A stretch of 64,000 bases of DNA from Stichopus chloronotus. Lineage: Eukaryota > Echinodermata > Holothuroidea > Aspidochirotida > Stichopodidae. The stretch is from the NCBI GenBank assembly GCA_021234535.1, contig CM037835.1, positions 4,588,001-4,652,000 on the forward strand, given 5' to 3'. The translations under genes and the position numbers were made by a program. Shown here one piece after another: positions 1-11,400 of the stretch (position 1 is the stretch's first letter; every line of letters starts with the position of its first letter). The notes under the pieces were generated by a model. It made no database searches. It saw nothing but the letters and a program-made list of their open reading frames with translations, and was not told the origin of the DNA.

Positions 1-257
1 AACTTGTGAATTACCTCTTTCATGACCACAATTGTCATCAATGCTGATTGAATGACATTACTCATTCATTTTAGCTCTTGTTAACATCAAACCCTTAAGT
101 GATACAGAATGTGGTTGTAATTTTTGCATTTTGTTCTTTACTTTGATGATATGGTCCCTTCCCTTTTCCAATGATTTGCTTTTGTAAGTGATTGTGTGTG
201 TATGAAAAAATGAGATATCAGCAAGGAATCTCAGTCATTTGACTTTCTGGTTATTTA

Positions 258-272
258 ATTGATTGATTGATC
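258..272. repeat. (GATT)n microsatellite
   Basis: Three and a half units of a GATT tetranucleotide follow a TTTAATT. It is short and probably neutral. Confidence 0.8.
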
Positions 273-420
273 TGTGATGCCTTCCAATTTGCTCTAGTGT
301 ACTATAGCTTCAACAGATGCTACAAAGCATACTTTACTTCACCACTGCCTAATGATGCTAGCTGTTTTATCCCAACATTATAAACTCTGTAGTGTGCTGC
401 ATATGCTCACTTCTTGTCAG

Positions 421-534
421 CAAAATTCCATGCAGTCACGAAGCTCCCCGTCTAGAATACGCTCACGTTTTGAAAAGTTAAATGGTGACGTGCACTACGT
501 CATGTCTCTTCAACAGCCAAGTTCGTCAAGTTAA
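421..534 (+). CDS. Candidate terminal coding exon, unknown protein
   Basis: A splice acceptor (TCACTTCTTGTCAG) ends at 420. The sequence after it is open in phase 0 for 37 codons and stops at TAA 532-534. The peptide begins QNSMQSRSSPSR, continues RFEKLNGDVHYV and ends in a serine run. It is hydrophilic and Ser/Arg-rich, as cytoplasmic tails often are. The exon carries about eight CpG in a CpG-poor neighbourhood, which suggests constraint. No convincing GT donor lies inside, so I read it as a last exon with the 3' UTR from 535. I do not recognise the family. Chance ORFs of this size do occur in this base composition. Confidence 0.35.
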   Translation, partial: QNSMQSRSSPSRIRSRFEKLNGDVHYVMSLQQPSSSS

Positions 535-1695
535 CAACTCGCAAGCCCGCCTGACTTCAGACAAAACAGAGACTTAATGTAAACGTGTCACAAACTTTGA
601 TTGGTTCAGCTTATGTGAACTGCTCAAGCTGGAGATGATTGCAGTGAGCAATCATTCTATCGATGCAATACCAACTCAGTCCAAAGATTAATGTGTGAAC
701 ATGAACTGTCTGACCAGTTCGACAGATATTCTGTTGTGATAAATCTTTTATGATAGTGAGGAGTGATATCTCTAGGAGTGTAATGTACATTCATATGTTT
801 CATGAATACAAACATTCAAAAGCTTCATCAGCTTATTGTGAATTGATGAAGCATCGTCAAAAGCATCATCAAGTTTGACAAATTGTGATTCCCAGGATTT
901 GATGATACCCATTACGGTTACTCATGTCATACCAAGTTTAACATTTGTGACTAAGAGAAAAAATGTTAATTGTTGTAAGCATAAGGAAAGGATCTATAAT
1001 CAACATTAATCTAATGTCAGTTGTGCTATACAGATGTAATACAGTATGATATGAGCACTCATTTCACTTGAAACTTCTATATTGATAAATTTTGACTTCG
1101 TTGGTAAGAATGTGAACTTTAGTTGAAACTGCTTGCTAAAAGAGACACTTTTAGCAGTTTATAGTGTTACCAGTTTATTACAATGGAAGAATCCAACATA
1201 TTAGTAGCCTAGGACCCTGAGCATTAATACTTAAATAACCTTATGCTCTGGATGAGTGATCTTGTTTAGGCTCTGGATTAGAAATCAGTCAGTTTGCAGA
1301 ATATCTCTTCCTGACTCTATTATGTAATTCAATATTCCTAAATAACACTGGCTACAATGTGTTTTGCTTTATAGCTCAAAGATGTTTACAACTATCGTGT
1401 TTACGACATTCCTTGGGGATACTATTTTTTGGACAAAAACTATTTCACAACTTTGATGGGTTATTGATGTATTTTTAATGCATAGTTCCACACAAAAAAA
1501 GGAAGGGAGAGAGTGTGTTTTTATTCTGTTCTAGTTACCCTGTTTTACAGTTATTTCCAAATTTTCTCTAAGAAGTGCCACATGTGAAGTTTTTAAAGCT
1601 TTGGCACATGCTTAATAGAAGGTTTCACGTTGTGAGAGGACTTTGGGGTGTATGTAAAGGTAAAGTGAGTGTTATGGTCTGACTCCTGGTATGTC
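535..1695. other. No gene seen; possible 3' UTR or intergenic
   Basis: A+T-rich sequence without convincing splice-flanked ORFs or repeats. If the exon ending at 534 is terminal, the first part would be its 3' UTR, but no AATAAA lies close behind it; the nearest I noticed is near 2228. Confidence 0.4.
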
Positions 1696-2166
1696 AGGTA
1701 GCATACCCCTATTAATTTTCCCATTGACTTACACACTAAATCGCAAAAGTAACGTGGTCTCTAAAGCCTTGTAGAAGTTTTCAACAGATATAATCTACCA
1801 CTCGTTACAAAGCTGACACATTGACCATTCATGGTTTTTCCAATTTTCCGTACCTTAGCTGGTTGGATTTTCTGTTAGAGGCCGTCGACGTTAGCACACC
1901 TTGTCACTGGGACCAAATCACACATCGCCTCCAACTATGATGCGCCGCCACCTAAGATTCCATAACTTTTCTATGATTGTTTCAATTTCCTCCATTTTCA
2001 CAACATGTATACTTTAACTCGCCTACTTCAATATTCAATCCACAAAAGGACCCATCTTAAAGGATAAAATACCAAAAAAGTTGCCCAAATGTCCCTAATA
2101 GGGACTTTCACCGACGGCGAACAAAATGCGGAGGGATCTCCAACTTCTATATAGGGTATGCTACCT
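1696..2166. mobile_element. Inverted-repeat-bounded element (471 bp), MITE-like
   Basis: The ends are a perfect 13-bp inverted repeat: AGGTAGCATACCC at 1696-1708 and its reverse complement at 2154-2166. The interior (1885-2130) is much richer in CpG than the surroundings, including CGTCGACG-like and GCGCCGCC words, consistent with a separate origin. I see no convincing target-site duplication and no transposase ORF, so the superfamily is open. A chance inverted repeat or a self-complementary unit is also possible. Confidence 0.45.
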
Positions 2167-2456
2167 TAAGTGGAAATCTTTTGCTGGTTGACCACATCAC
2201 GTGACGTGAGAGATAAATGTGTTTTATTAATAAACAAGGTTCTAGCCAGAGTATTCTCATTGGTGGCTGTAGTGATTTGTCAGTATAAGTGTGAATACCA
2301 TTCTGGGAGAGGGGTGTAAGGGCTTGCAGATAGAAGAGAGGTGAATGGTGCATTAATTTAGCCAAAGTTTGACCTTAATTTGTGTCAAGAATGGAAACTT
2401 ATCCTGATATTTGAAAATATATTTGGCAAGTTTGCCCTTTGTTTCATTTTTTAGGC

Positions 2457-2477
2457 ATATATATATATATATATATT
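2457..2477. repeat. (TA)n microsatellite
   Basis: An uninterrupted run of about ten AT dinucleotides. Confidence 0.9.
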
Positions 2478-3362
2478 TGAACACTTTACAAAGTGTTTAC
2501 AATTGATGGTTCTCAATTTGCAAATTTTGTGCCACCTGGTAGTGTGGCAATTTGCTCTTCATGTCAGCAAGCACCACTGCTGGCCTAGAGCAGGCCATCA
2601 TAGGCCAGTGTGGCTAGAACCCTCCTGGTAAACTTTAGATAGCATTTGTTATAAAGATCATGATAATGAAAATAATCAGTGTTCCAGAAAGAACTGCTCA
2701 CAGTGCTTTACAGAGGTACAAAGGATTAGCAAGTAAAATGGCAATGAAAGAAGTGAGTCTTACAGCAACATTACACCCAAAACCTGCCACTCTGTCTTCA
2801 TATAATTTGTCAAGGAGCACAGGAGATGACCTTATTTAGGGCAGTGGAAAGGTAATTCAGCCTAGCTATGACAGTCTCATAATTTGAATATTCTCTCTCT
2901 TTGTGTCTTCATGTGAATGGCTACCATTTCATCACTTGTTATTCATTTTGGCCCATATTTTGCTGACAGGGGTAAAGGTTATTGATCCCCCCCCCTCCCT
3001 CCCTTTATATGAAGGCAAAAGCAATCATGATGGCTGCAGAACTTGAGTGGTTTGACTCACTAGCTACGTCTGAAGACTCAAAAGTTGCATGAACTTAGAT
3101 AGCACCAGTCAGTATGGAGACAGCCGTCAGTGATGGAGAAAGCCCTTGAGTATTGATGCAGTCCTCAGTGAGTATATACAGCAGCTGTTATGGAGATAGC
3201 CCTCTGTGAGGAGGTACCAGTAAGTGAGTGCAAAGCTCTAGATAGCCCTCATTGAGTAAATCGATAGTTCTCCTTGAGTGTAAAAATAACCCCCAGTGAC
3301 TGAAAAATAGTTTCCAGTACGTGTAAAATAGCCCCCAGTGGGTGAACAGATAGTTCTCACTG

Positions 3363-3745
3363 TAAGGCTGTTCGGAAAACCCTTTTCTGTTTGATTTGGT
3401 TTTTGGAATTTTCGAGAAACCGAAAAACCGATCACTAGGAAAAAACCGGTTAGTAACCGATTGTGATTTTTGTTCCATTTCAAATTTTACTTCAATAAGG
3501 CATTCCACACTTTTTTAATGGAAAGTTTGTACTTATTACTGGTGTGGTGGAGGATTTGTCGAAAAACTTGAGTTTTCGTTTAACTTTTGACCAACAGTTG
3601 TGGGAATTCTTAACTCTGTGTGCGTACATAAATGCGTTATGCATATGGTCAGAGTAGATATTGAAAAAACCAGTTTTGATTTAAAAACCGGTTTTCACTG
3701 CCACCAAAACCGCTTTCTAATTTTTTACTAACTGTCACAGCCTTA
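3363..3745. mobile_element. hAT-type MITE (383 bp) with 8-bp target duplication
   Basis: The element begins TAAGGCTGT at 3363 and ends ACAGCCTTA at 3745, a perfect 9-bp terminal inverted repeat. It is flanked by an exact 8-bp direct repeat TCTCACTG (3355-3362 and 3746-3753), the target-site duplication length of the hAT superfamily. The duplicated word belongs to the surrounding minisatellite unit. Internally there are palindromic AAAACCGGTT-type words (near 3440 and 3690), common in hAT MITEs. No transposase is encoded, so movement would have needed an enzyme supplied elsewhere. Confidence 0.85.
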
Positions 3746-3885
3746 TCTCACTGTGCTTACATCCCTCAGTGAGTTTATAAATAGACCAAAGTGCATGTAA
3801 AACAGCCGTCAGGCAGTGTTAGGTAGCCCTCAGTGTTTATACAGATAGTAGTCTGTGAGTAGATGTCACCACAGTTAGTATTTAA

Positions 3886-4527
3886 AGTGAGTGCATGTGT
3901 ACTGAAAAACCTAAAAGATAAGATTATGTTTGATCTTACCTTTTCCTTTATTTTTAAATGTACACACGAGGTTGTACATGAACGGACTATGTCTTTCAAT
4001 GAAGGAAAATGACAGTAACTACTTCGAAAAGCAACAGGATTGGCATAGAAACAGGACAAAACAGAAATCATATTTGAAAATTAACGGTTCTTACTATAAC
4101 CGCCTACATAGTGAATATGCAACAGTACAGGTCAAGTCTCAAGTCGTCGCTCCTTGGTAGGTATTGGGAATTGTAGTATTTGGTGAAAGGAAACACTGTA
4201 TAAACAAATAACCTACGGACTGAACACAGCTTGCCCGCGGCCTCAGTGATCCTGAGTTGTTAACTGAATATTCAATACTAGTATACTTCCCATTGGCTTG
4301 CTCAAAGAAGCACATCGTTGATTTGAATGAAAACTGTCAACCACTACATTATCGTATTGTACACTTTTTGTAGTTATGTCAGAAGAATTTGAAATCATAT
4401 GGCAAAATTAACCAACTGAAACCTATTTATTTTCCCAGATTGCCTGAATGGTGTAATTAAAAGCCTTACCAAACTTTTGGAGATGAAATTTCAATGTTAT
4501 TACTTTTTGCTTACACACACAATCACT
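3886..4527 (+). mobile_element. TTAA-flanked non-autonomous element, copy A (642 bp)
   Basis: This is the first of two copies of one dispersed element; the second is inverted at 39278-39890. The copies align nearly end to end with indels. Copy A starts AGTGAGTGCATGTGTAC and ends with a sequence whose reverse complement begins AGTGATTGTGTG, so the termini are imperfect inverted repeats of about 12 bp. TTAA flanks both sides (3882-3885, 4528-4531). A TTAA target is characteristic of piggyBac-type elements, but the termini do not begin with the usual CCC, and a TA duplication fits equally. No transposase is seen. The short ORFs on both strands differ between copies mostly at amino-acid-changing positions, so they are not conserved proteins. 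Inserted into the minisatellite. Confidence 0.8.
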
Positions 4528-5363
4528 TTAAGTAGTCTACAGTGTGTAAATAGCCATCAGTGTAGATAGTTATCACTGAGTATTTAGATATAGTCATCAG
4601 TTACAGTAGTGTAGATAGCCCTCAGTGAGTATTTAGATGGTCCTCAGTGAGTGTAAATAGCCCACAGTAAGTTGGCTTTTAGCTGGTCCTCAGTGAGTAT
4701 AGGTAGTCATCAGTATCTAGGTAGCTCTCAGTGAGTAATTTTGATAGTCCCCCGAAAAATACTGATAGCCCTCAGTGAGAGCAGGTAGCCCTCAGTGAGT
4801 ATAGATAGCTCTTGGTGAGTAATAGCCCTCAGTGGCTATATTGATAGTCCTGAGTGAGAGTATTGATAGTCCTCAGTGGGTATATACAGCAACTAGTCCC
4901 TAGTGTAGCCCTCATATATGAACAATTCATAGTGGTTTTTATGTTGATGTGGAAAGTCATTTTAAATCATCAGTTTTCAAATCTTGCAACCTTATACAGT
5001 AAACATTATCTTGATACTTGAAGTTGGTCATAACTTCAAACTTCATTTCAATAAGTAATCAAGTTTAGGGCCTGTGATGCTCTTTCTTGTAATTAATATC
5101 TAGCCAGTCAACTGTCTTGTCAGATATACCTTATACCTTATATGGTCCTACTGTACAAGTTAAGAAGAATTTAGGTCATAATTTTGCTTGCATCGATTAT
5201 CATCTCCAAACTTCCTCGCCAAACTGGTACATACACAGTAACTTAGCAATCATGTGTTACACAGCAAAGTAGATCGATCACTTTCTCCTTCTCCATGTAC
5301 TAGAAGCTAGATATTAAAGAACTTGTTGCAAGCAATTGCCACAGTATACGTATTTCATTGTAG

Positions 5364-5455
5364 TGACGTCTTCTGCCGACCAGAAAGACAACACTGATTC
5401 CCGTGTTCGCACTATTAAAGGAATTGATTCTGGGAGAGAAATCCCAGAGCTCTAA
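5364..5455 (+). CDS. Candidate terminal coding exon, unknown protein
   Basis: A good acceptor (ATACGTATTTCATTGTAG) ends at 5363. Taking two leading bases (phase 1), the sequence is open for 29 codons, TSSADQKDNTDSRVR then TIKGIDSGREIPEL, and stops at TAA 5453-5455. The peptide is hydrophilic with mixed charge and the exon keeps several CpG. No strong donor is present before the stop. The protein is not recognised. It could also be a chance open stretch. Confidence 0.3.
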
Positions 5456-8400
5456 AAATACTTTGGGGTGGGATTTTCAAAATCAAGGAGGGACTTGTCA
5501 CCTTGGTAAAGATTCTACTGCAATATATTGTGGGCATTTGCAATTTCAGCTATGACCCCAGCTGTGGAAAAGTGTTCGGGATTTTCCACTTAAGGTTTGT
5601 CTTTGTGCAGGATTCAAGAGACAAATGCCGGAATCCTGCCTTAAGCATGAACACAGAATGATTCACTGCTTTAAGATTGATTGTTATTATAAAGGTCAAA
5701 GTTCACTTGAGCTTCTGCAACATTAATGGACAGGAATGGTCTGAGTCAGTTTGATAACTCAAGTGAAAGTTTATTTTGTTAAGTTAGTATATACATACAT
5801 ACATGGTGCGAAGGGACACGGCATTTCAGTTTTGCAAGATTCTTGCCAGCTGTGTTGTTATTTCTGAGCTAGTGTTATCTATAACTGATTGAATTTAATT
5901 ACAAATATCCAAAGTGGTTTCCACATTTGTATCAGCAACTCATGTGACTGTATGGGATTGCTTTGATCGTGGTATAAATTTCCCCTTCCCACCCTTACAT
6001 GTAGCAATTTCCTCTCCCTCCCCTTTCTCCCTTGTAAATATTGATTACATCCATTTAAATACTGTTAATGTTTTAATACAATAATGTGTCCATTTGATAT
6101 CCTTACTCAATGCTTTCTTCTACTACTTTTCGTCGCCATGTTCTGCCTGCTGTATACATGACGGTACATACTACAGTAGCATCTCATTGCCAGCATCATC
6201 GACTCCCACTCTTGTATTCATTAGAGATAATTGCCGACTGACGCATTGGAGAAAAGGAAGAAGTCCTATAATAAAAGTTTCATTAGCTGTATGTGGGCCT
6301 CGTTTCTGATGACATGCTATGGACAAGTTCTACCAGATACATGTGTTCAAATCTGTTTTGCAAACCTGACCTAATTTTATAAGATCTCATGAATAATCCA
6401 TGACGGCAGTAGACACGCTCCCCAGGTAAGTGCTCTGTTAAGTCCACCTGCGAAACTGCCGAGCCTTTTAGTCAAGGAATATCCCCACTTTTTTTTTGTT
6501 TTAAATATCCCACTTTTTTTTCTCCTTTTTTTTTTCTCTCACCTACTGTGTGGAAGAGAAATTTCTAATTTGGGGTGTAATTAGCATACCTCGATTTCAC
6601 TTGAAGTGTGAATTATAAAACGTAAATCAAACTCTATGAATCATCAAGGACACATATGTTACCTTTATAGACTTCCTACATGCAGCTTGTATGCTGCAGA
6701 ATTTGGTATGGCAGAGGCAGGGAGAGAATTAAAGTTAGAGATTTTGATGGTAAAGTGTGAAATGAAGGTCAATTATTCCTGTACCATTGTAGAGTATTTC
6801 ATACGGTCAGTTCAGTTTGTGAACGTTGACAGGTACGGGTATTGCTTGGTTCTGCTCAAAATATAATTTCAGTGACAAGAAAGGGCCTGTCAGTTTCTAG
6901 GTTTGACTTTCCCTTTTTTAGGCTTAGAATTTTTGGACATTTTTGTGTCATGAGAGGGGGGCTCAATGTGTGCTTGAAAGTGGCGGCTGGTTGATAATAT
7001 GCAGTGTAACTTATTTCACTGACATTGGTGCTTTTTGTGACAGATTTTAGAAGTAAATCAATTGAGGGCCTCTGAAAAGATTAGTCCAAGCCTCACTGAG
7101 TTGGTTTTCTTTTTTCATACAATGCTCAAGTAGTGTAAAATGCCCTTTTTCCTTTAATTTTTATCCGTGTCAGGTCAATGTATTTTATATTTCAGAAAGG
7201 CACTGACATGTAGGGTTAATATTTGAAGAAAAATAATACATGTGGCCACAATCTGTTTAGGTCAATGACACTTGCAGATGTTGCAGATGAACCCAGCATG
7301 CTTTGCATGTAAGAAACAGATCTAAAAATTAGTTTTGGTCTCTGTTTAGGATAGTATGCTATGTATGAGCTGTTACATTTGTTAGCCCGTGATGGAGAAG
7401 GAAGGGTGGTTTACAGGTTTTTTTATTATGAGTGGGTCTGGATAGTCTTAAATGCAACTATAAAGATGTAAGGAAATAGTGTCTGCCTTCATTTTTAACA
7501 ACACAAAGGCACTTTAGGTAAAGGTTTTGTGTCTTTATCCTTCTCACCCCTACCATACAATGGGCTTTTGGCCAAGGGTCCAATCCATTGTGATTTCTGG
7601 AATATTTATAAGAAAATCACTATGAATTTGCTTGTGGCATTAAGTAGGAACAATTTTGAGATTTTTATTTCCCATATGAACAGAAAAATGACCTTTACCA
7701 ACCATTGGCAAACAAATCTTATTGTTCTACTCCAATGGTATCAAAACCATGCGTGGGACATTTTGGGACCTGACCATGAGTAACAGTAACTTCTTTCAAT
7801 TTCTCCAAACTGTCTCAATTTTCTCAATTGAACTTTTCAATACATCTACATGAAAGAATACATCCAAGTATTTTCTTCATCTGGGATAAGGTGCATTTTG
7901 GCGGAGACAGACACGCTTCGGTGGGAAGAACAAAGTCTTTAGTCATTATCTACCTTTTGATCAACAATTATACGACTTACATGACCAGCAGTTTGCAACA
8001 AATAGTGATAATGTAAACAGCACGCAACAAACTTAACCGTGTATCTTATTAGTTGTTTGACAGCAATTTGCCTGAATTTTAAAGGAACTTATGGGACAAA
8101 CTAGCCCACCTTTACAGCTTTACGTCGGATTCGTTTCTCAACAGTCAGTCATGTGTGTAATGCCTCTAGCATTAAGATTGGCTTCACAGTTATTCTAGAT
8201 TTTATTAATGCTTTTGCATACAGAACTGTGTTTTTTTTCTCCGCTTCGAAAGTATAGTACTGTTTTTTGTCTGTTTTCTGTAGTCATTTTATTTGGTACT
8301 GGCCATCCTACATATCTAATCTTAAGTCAGGGAAGATTGCAATGTTTTATTCTACATTACCCATTACTTAGGAGCAAATCCATGAATGAAAGCAAGTTTT

Positions 8401-11400
8401 CCCTGCACTTCAGTTCTCCAATATTATGTTTTGATTTCTCACTTATTCCAGTTAGGAAATTGAACTCTGCCATACTTGACACATCATTTCTATTCCAAAG
8501 TGTTTCAGATGGTGCACTTTAAAGTTAGACATTTGTGAAATATTTGTCACTTTGTGCCTCCCTCACATCATATATAACCTTGAAAACCAGAATACCCACT
8601 TATCTACCCCAGTGTTCAAGTGGATAGAAAAAACAAAAGCCTGGTCATACATGCACTGAACTGGACATAGCAGAAAAATTTTCATGTTTTTGTGACTTGG
8701 TAGGACAACATGCACAAGCAAATATTGCATAAGCATCACATGGACATGTTAATAAAAACTTATAGCAGCTGACGTGTTATCAGTTTCTCTCAAGTGTGAC
8801 ATTACATTTACGTAGGAAAACAGAAAACAGAAGAGTTTAGTTAATGTTAAAGTGCTAATTTGGAGTGCAGTATAGATGTTGGAAGAAAGGGACTGTATCG
8901 TGATTAAAAATTGAGATTTAAAATATTTTAATAAGTTTTGACTCACTGAAAATATTGAAAATATTACAAAAATGCAACTTTTCAATGGAACTGATCCAAG
9001 ACAATGGTGTCTTAATTACAACATTGCAATGGAATGCTGTCTCCTGCATTGTACGCCACATATTGAAGAAACTGGAACTGGTGGCATTGTTATTCACTTA
9101 TTGTGGGGTTTGTGAGACGTGGAGGTAGCTAACACAGTCTGAAAAGTTGGCTGCATTATCCGCAAATATGATGGAATTTCAAATACAGCCACATTTTGCT
9201 CTTATTATAACACTTCTGTTATGCTTCCTAGAAGTTAACATTTTCTGATTGAGCAATTTAAGTGTCTAGTGTAACCTTTGCCAATATCATGGTCCGAAAA
9301 TGATTTCAAGTGTGACACACACACATGCACTCCAAGTCGCTTTGGGAAATAGAAAGCTTTTGGACGCCTCAAGCAACTTATTCCATGTTGTAGTTTGGGA
9401 CCCACACACCTAGCCTTAAAATGAGGATTTGCACTAGGGGTTGGTTTAAGACTTTTTTTTTTAAATGTAATAACATGTACAGTGGTCACCTTACAGTGCA
9501 GTGTTGTTTGATATCCTGTATCTTGTCACAGCTTGTATTAGACTAAACTGATGATACACTCCTTGTTTTTGCATCTTGCTGTCATTTGGATCAAAGGTAC
9601 AGCCCTTTATACAAGCATCATTGCTTACATCATCTTCAAACTGTAAAGTAAAATAAAGAAAGAAAAAAGCAATGCACTTATGTTTATGTTGATTATATCA
9701 AGCTGATGCAAAATTCTTGCAAGATTTTAATGAAAACGAAATGTGGAGGCATGGTGACAGCTTGTCGTGTAAAGAAACATTTTGACAGAATATTTCTCCC
9801 GGCTTCCTCTTCTAATGAATGGATCAATACTGAGAAATGAAATACAAAGATTGAAGGTTTGTGTGAGGTGAGGTGACATATGTTGCTTTTGTAGCTCAAG
9901 ATTACGTCGGAATATATCTCGTAATAATGTATCCCGTAAAGTAGTTCGATATCGACGTCAGTCTTACTTTGGTCGCTGTATAAATTAATCAGTGGTGTCT
10001 GTCCCTTTCAAATATATTAGATACTTGGTCCAATTTTTATACTGAAGTACAAATGCGATGGGTTTGTCCCAGAAACTTTTGACTAATCGATAAATTCTTT
10101 TGACTGATGTAGATCTAAATTTTGAATTGACTTGCCATTTTGAAATGTGGCTTACAAATAGCCAGGCCATATGCACATGATTGGATATACGATCAATTCG
10201 ACAGCAGATTTGATTAGCCTTACAGCCAGCTGTTCAAATCACCCACCGTCTCAGGGTCTCGAGAAATACCTTTGCTAACTTGTGACCGACGAACGAATTT
10301 CAGTTCCAGCCAGAAGCCACAAGTCTCTGATCTATGGATGTGATACCTCAGGTCCATGGAGTTGCAGTATTCTAAGGTCATCATCTGCTGCTTTCAGTAT
10401 TTGCCAATTAAAATTCCTATATTGAAGCAAATTTGTGTTCAATTGCAAAATTGCCAAAATACATAAACAGCTGATTTTAGTGTCACCATTTTATTCAGCT
10501 TAAAGACTTTGTTGTTTGTGTTACGTAATTGTACATTTTTGTGTACTGTGTATTTTAAAATGCACCTGTTCTTCAGAGAGGAAAGTCTCTCATGTAATCT
10601 GCTGTTAGATGTAATTGTCAGACTATCAGTTCAGAAGTTTCAGGAGTTTTTTTTTTTTAAATTCAGTCAACATTACATAATTTTGACATGTGACCAAAGA
10701 GTCATTTTCTGATTTTAAGATGATGCACACGTCGCCTGATGATGCACATGTTGTGAAAATAACCAAAGCTCAACTGTTACTGTCATCTGTAACACACACT
10801 TGCATCATTTTTATACAGTAGGCTTTTAAGCATGCTGAAGGGGGGGGGGGGGCAGAGAATGGGGCATTTGCAATAAAGAGATAAAAGAAATGAAAATACC
10901 AACAAATTTCAAATGCAGTGTGATCCATATTCTGTTAAAACTGAAAGCACTTGCAGAGACATCATGTTAAGAAGGGAAAGTGTGGTAGTTAGTGGAATGT
11001 GCTTACTGTGCTATGATGTAGCGAATATCAGAAGCAAACTGATCACTATAGTCAACTTCTGTTTCACCAGTAACCTCCTCAGTATCTCCGTACAAACAAG
11101 TACAAATGAAAACCATAAGAGAGAAATTAATTAGTTTATCAGTGTCAACAAAACAAAGAAATTTCACTTTAGCTGTGAGTACACCTGACAATTACCCGGT
11201 TGAAAATATCTCCTTAATACATTCACCAGATTTAGTCAATCCTCATGTGACATGGAAACACTCTTCCTGGAGATGAGGCCTCGAATGTTTTACTTCAAGG
11301 CAGTCAGGTACGGGGGACGTGTCCTTGACTGGAAATGAACTAATCAACGGATGATTGGATTTTGAGAAACATGAGTGTGATGTTAAAGTCTGTTGGTAGA

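Larger units (their letters stand above)
3098..4915. repeat. Degenerate 20-28 bp minisatellite, interrupted by two transposons
   Basis: A loosely conserved unit close to GATAGCCCTCAGTGAGTATA recurs many times at 3098-3362, 3754-3881 and 4532-4915. Units differ in length by several bases (linkers such as TATA, TTTA, GTAAA). The middle of the array is split by two insertions, at 3363-3745 and 3886-4527, each with its own termini. Removing them rejoins the array without loss. Spacing is too irregular, and there are no unique spacers, for any CRISPR-like reading. Function unknown; probably intronic or intergenic satellite. Confidence 0.8.

Noticed and set aside
3775..4160. Overlapping ORFs on both strands resembling ORFs at 39658-39938
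   Set aside because: They are two copies of one transposable element. Between copies the frames differ mainly by amino-acid-changing substitutions and indels, so there is no sign of protein selection.
4532..4915. CRISPR-like regularly repeated short motif
   Set aside because: Units are degenerate, directly abutting and of variable length, with no unique spacers, in a eukaryotic context. It is a minisatellite.
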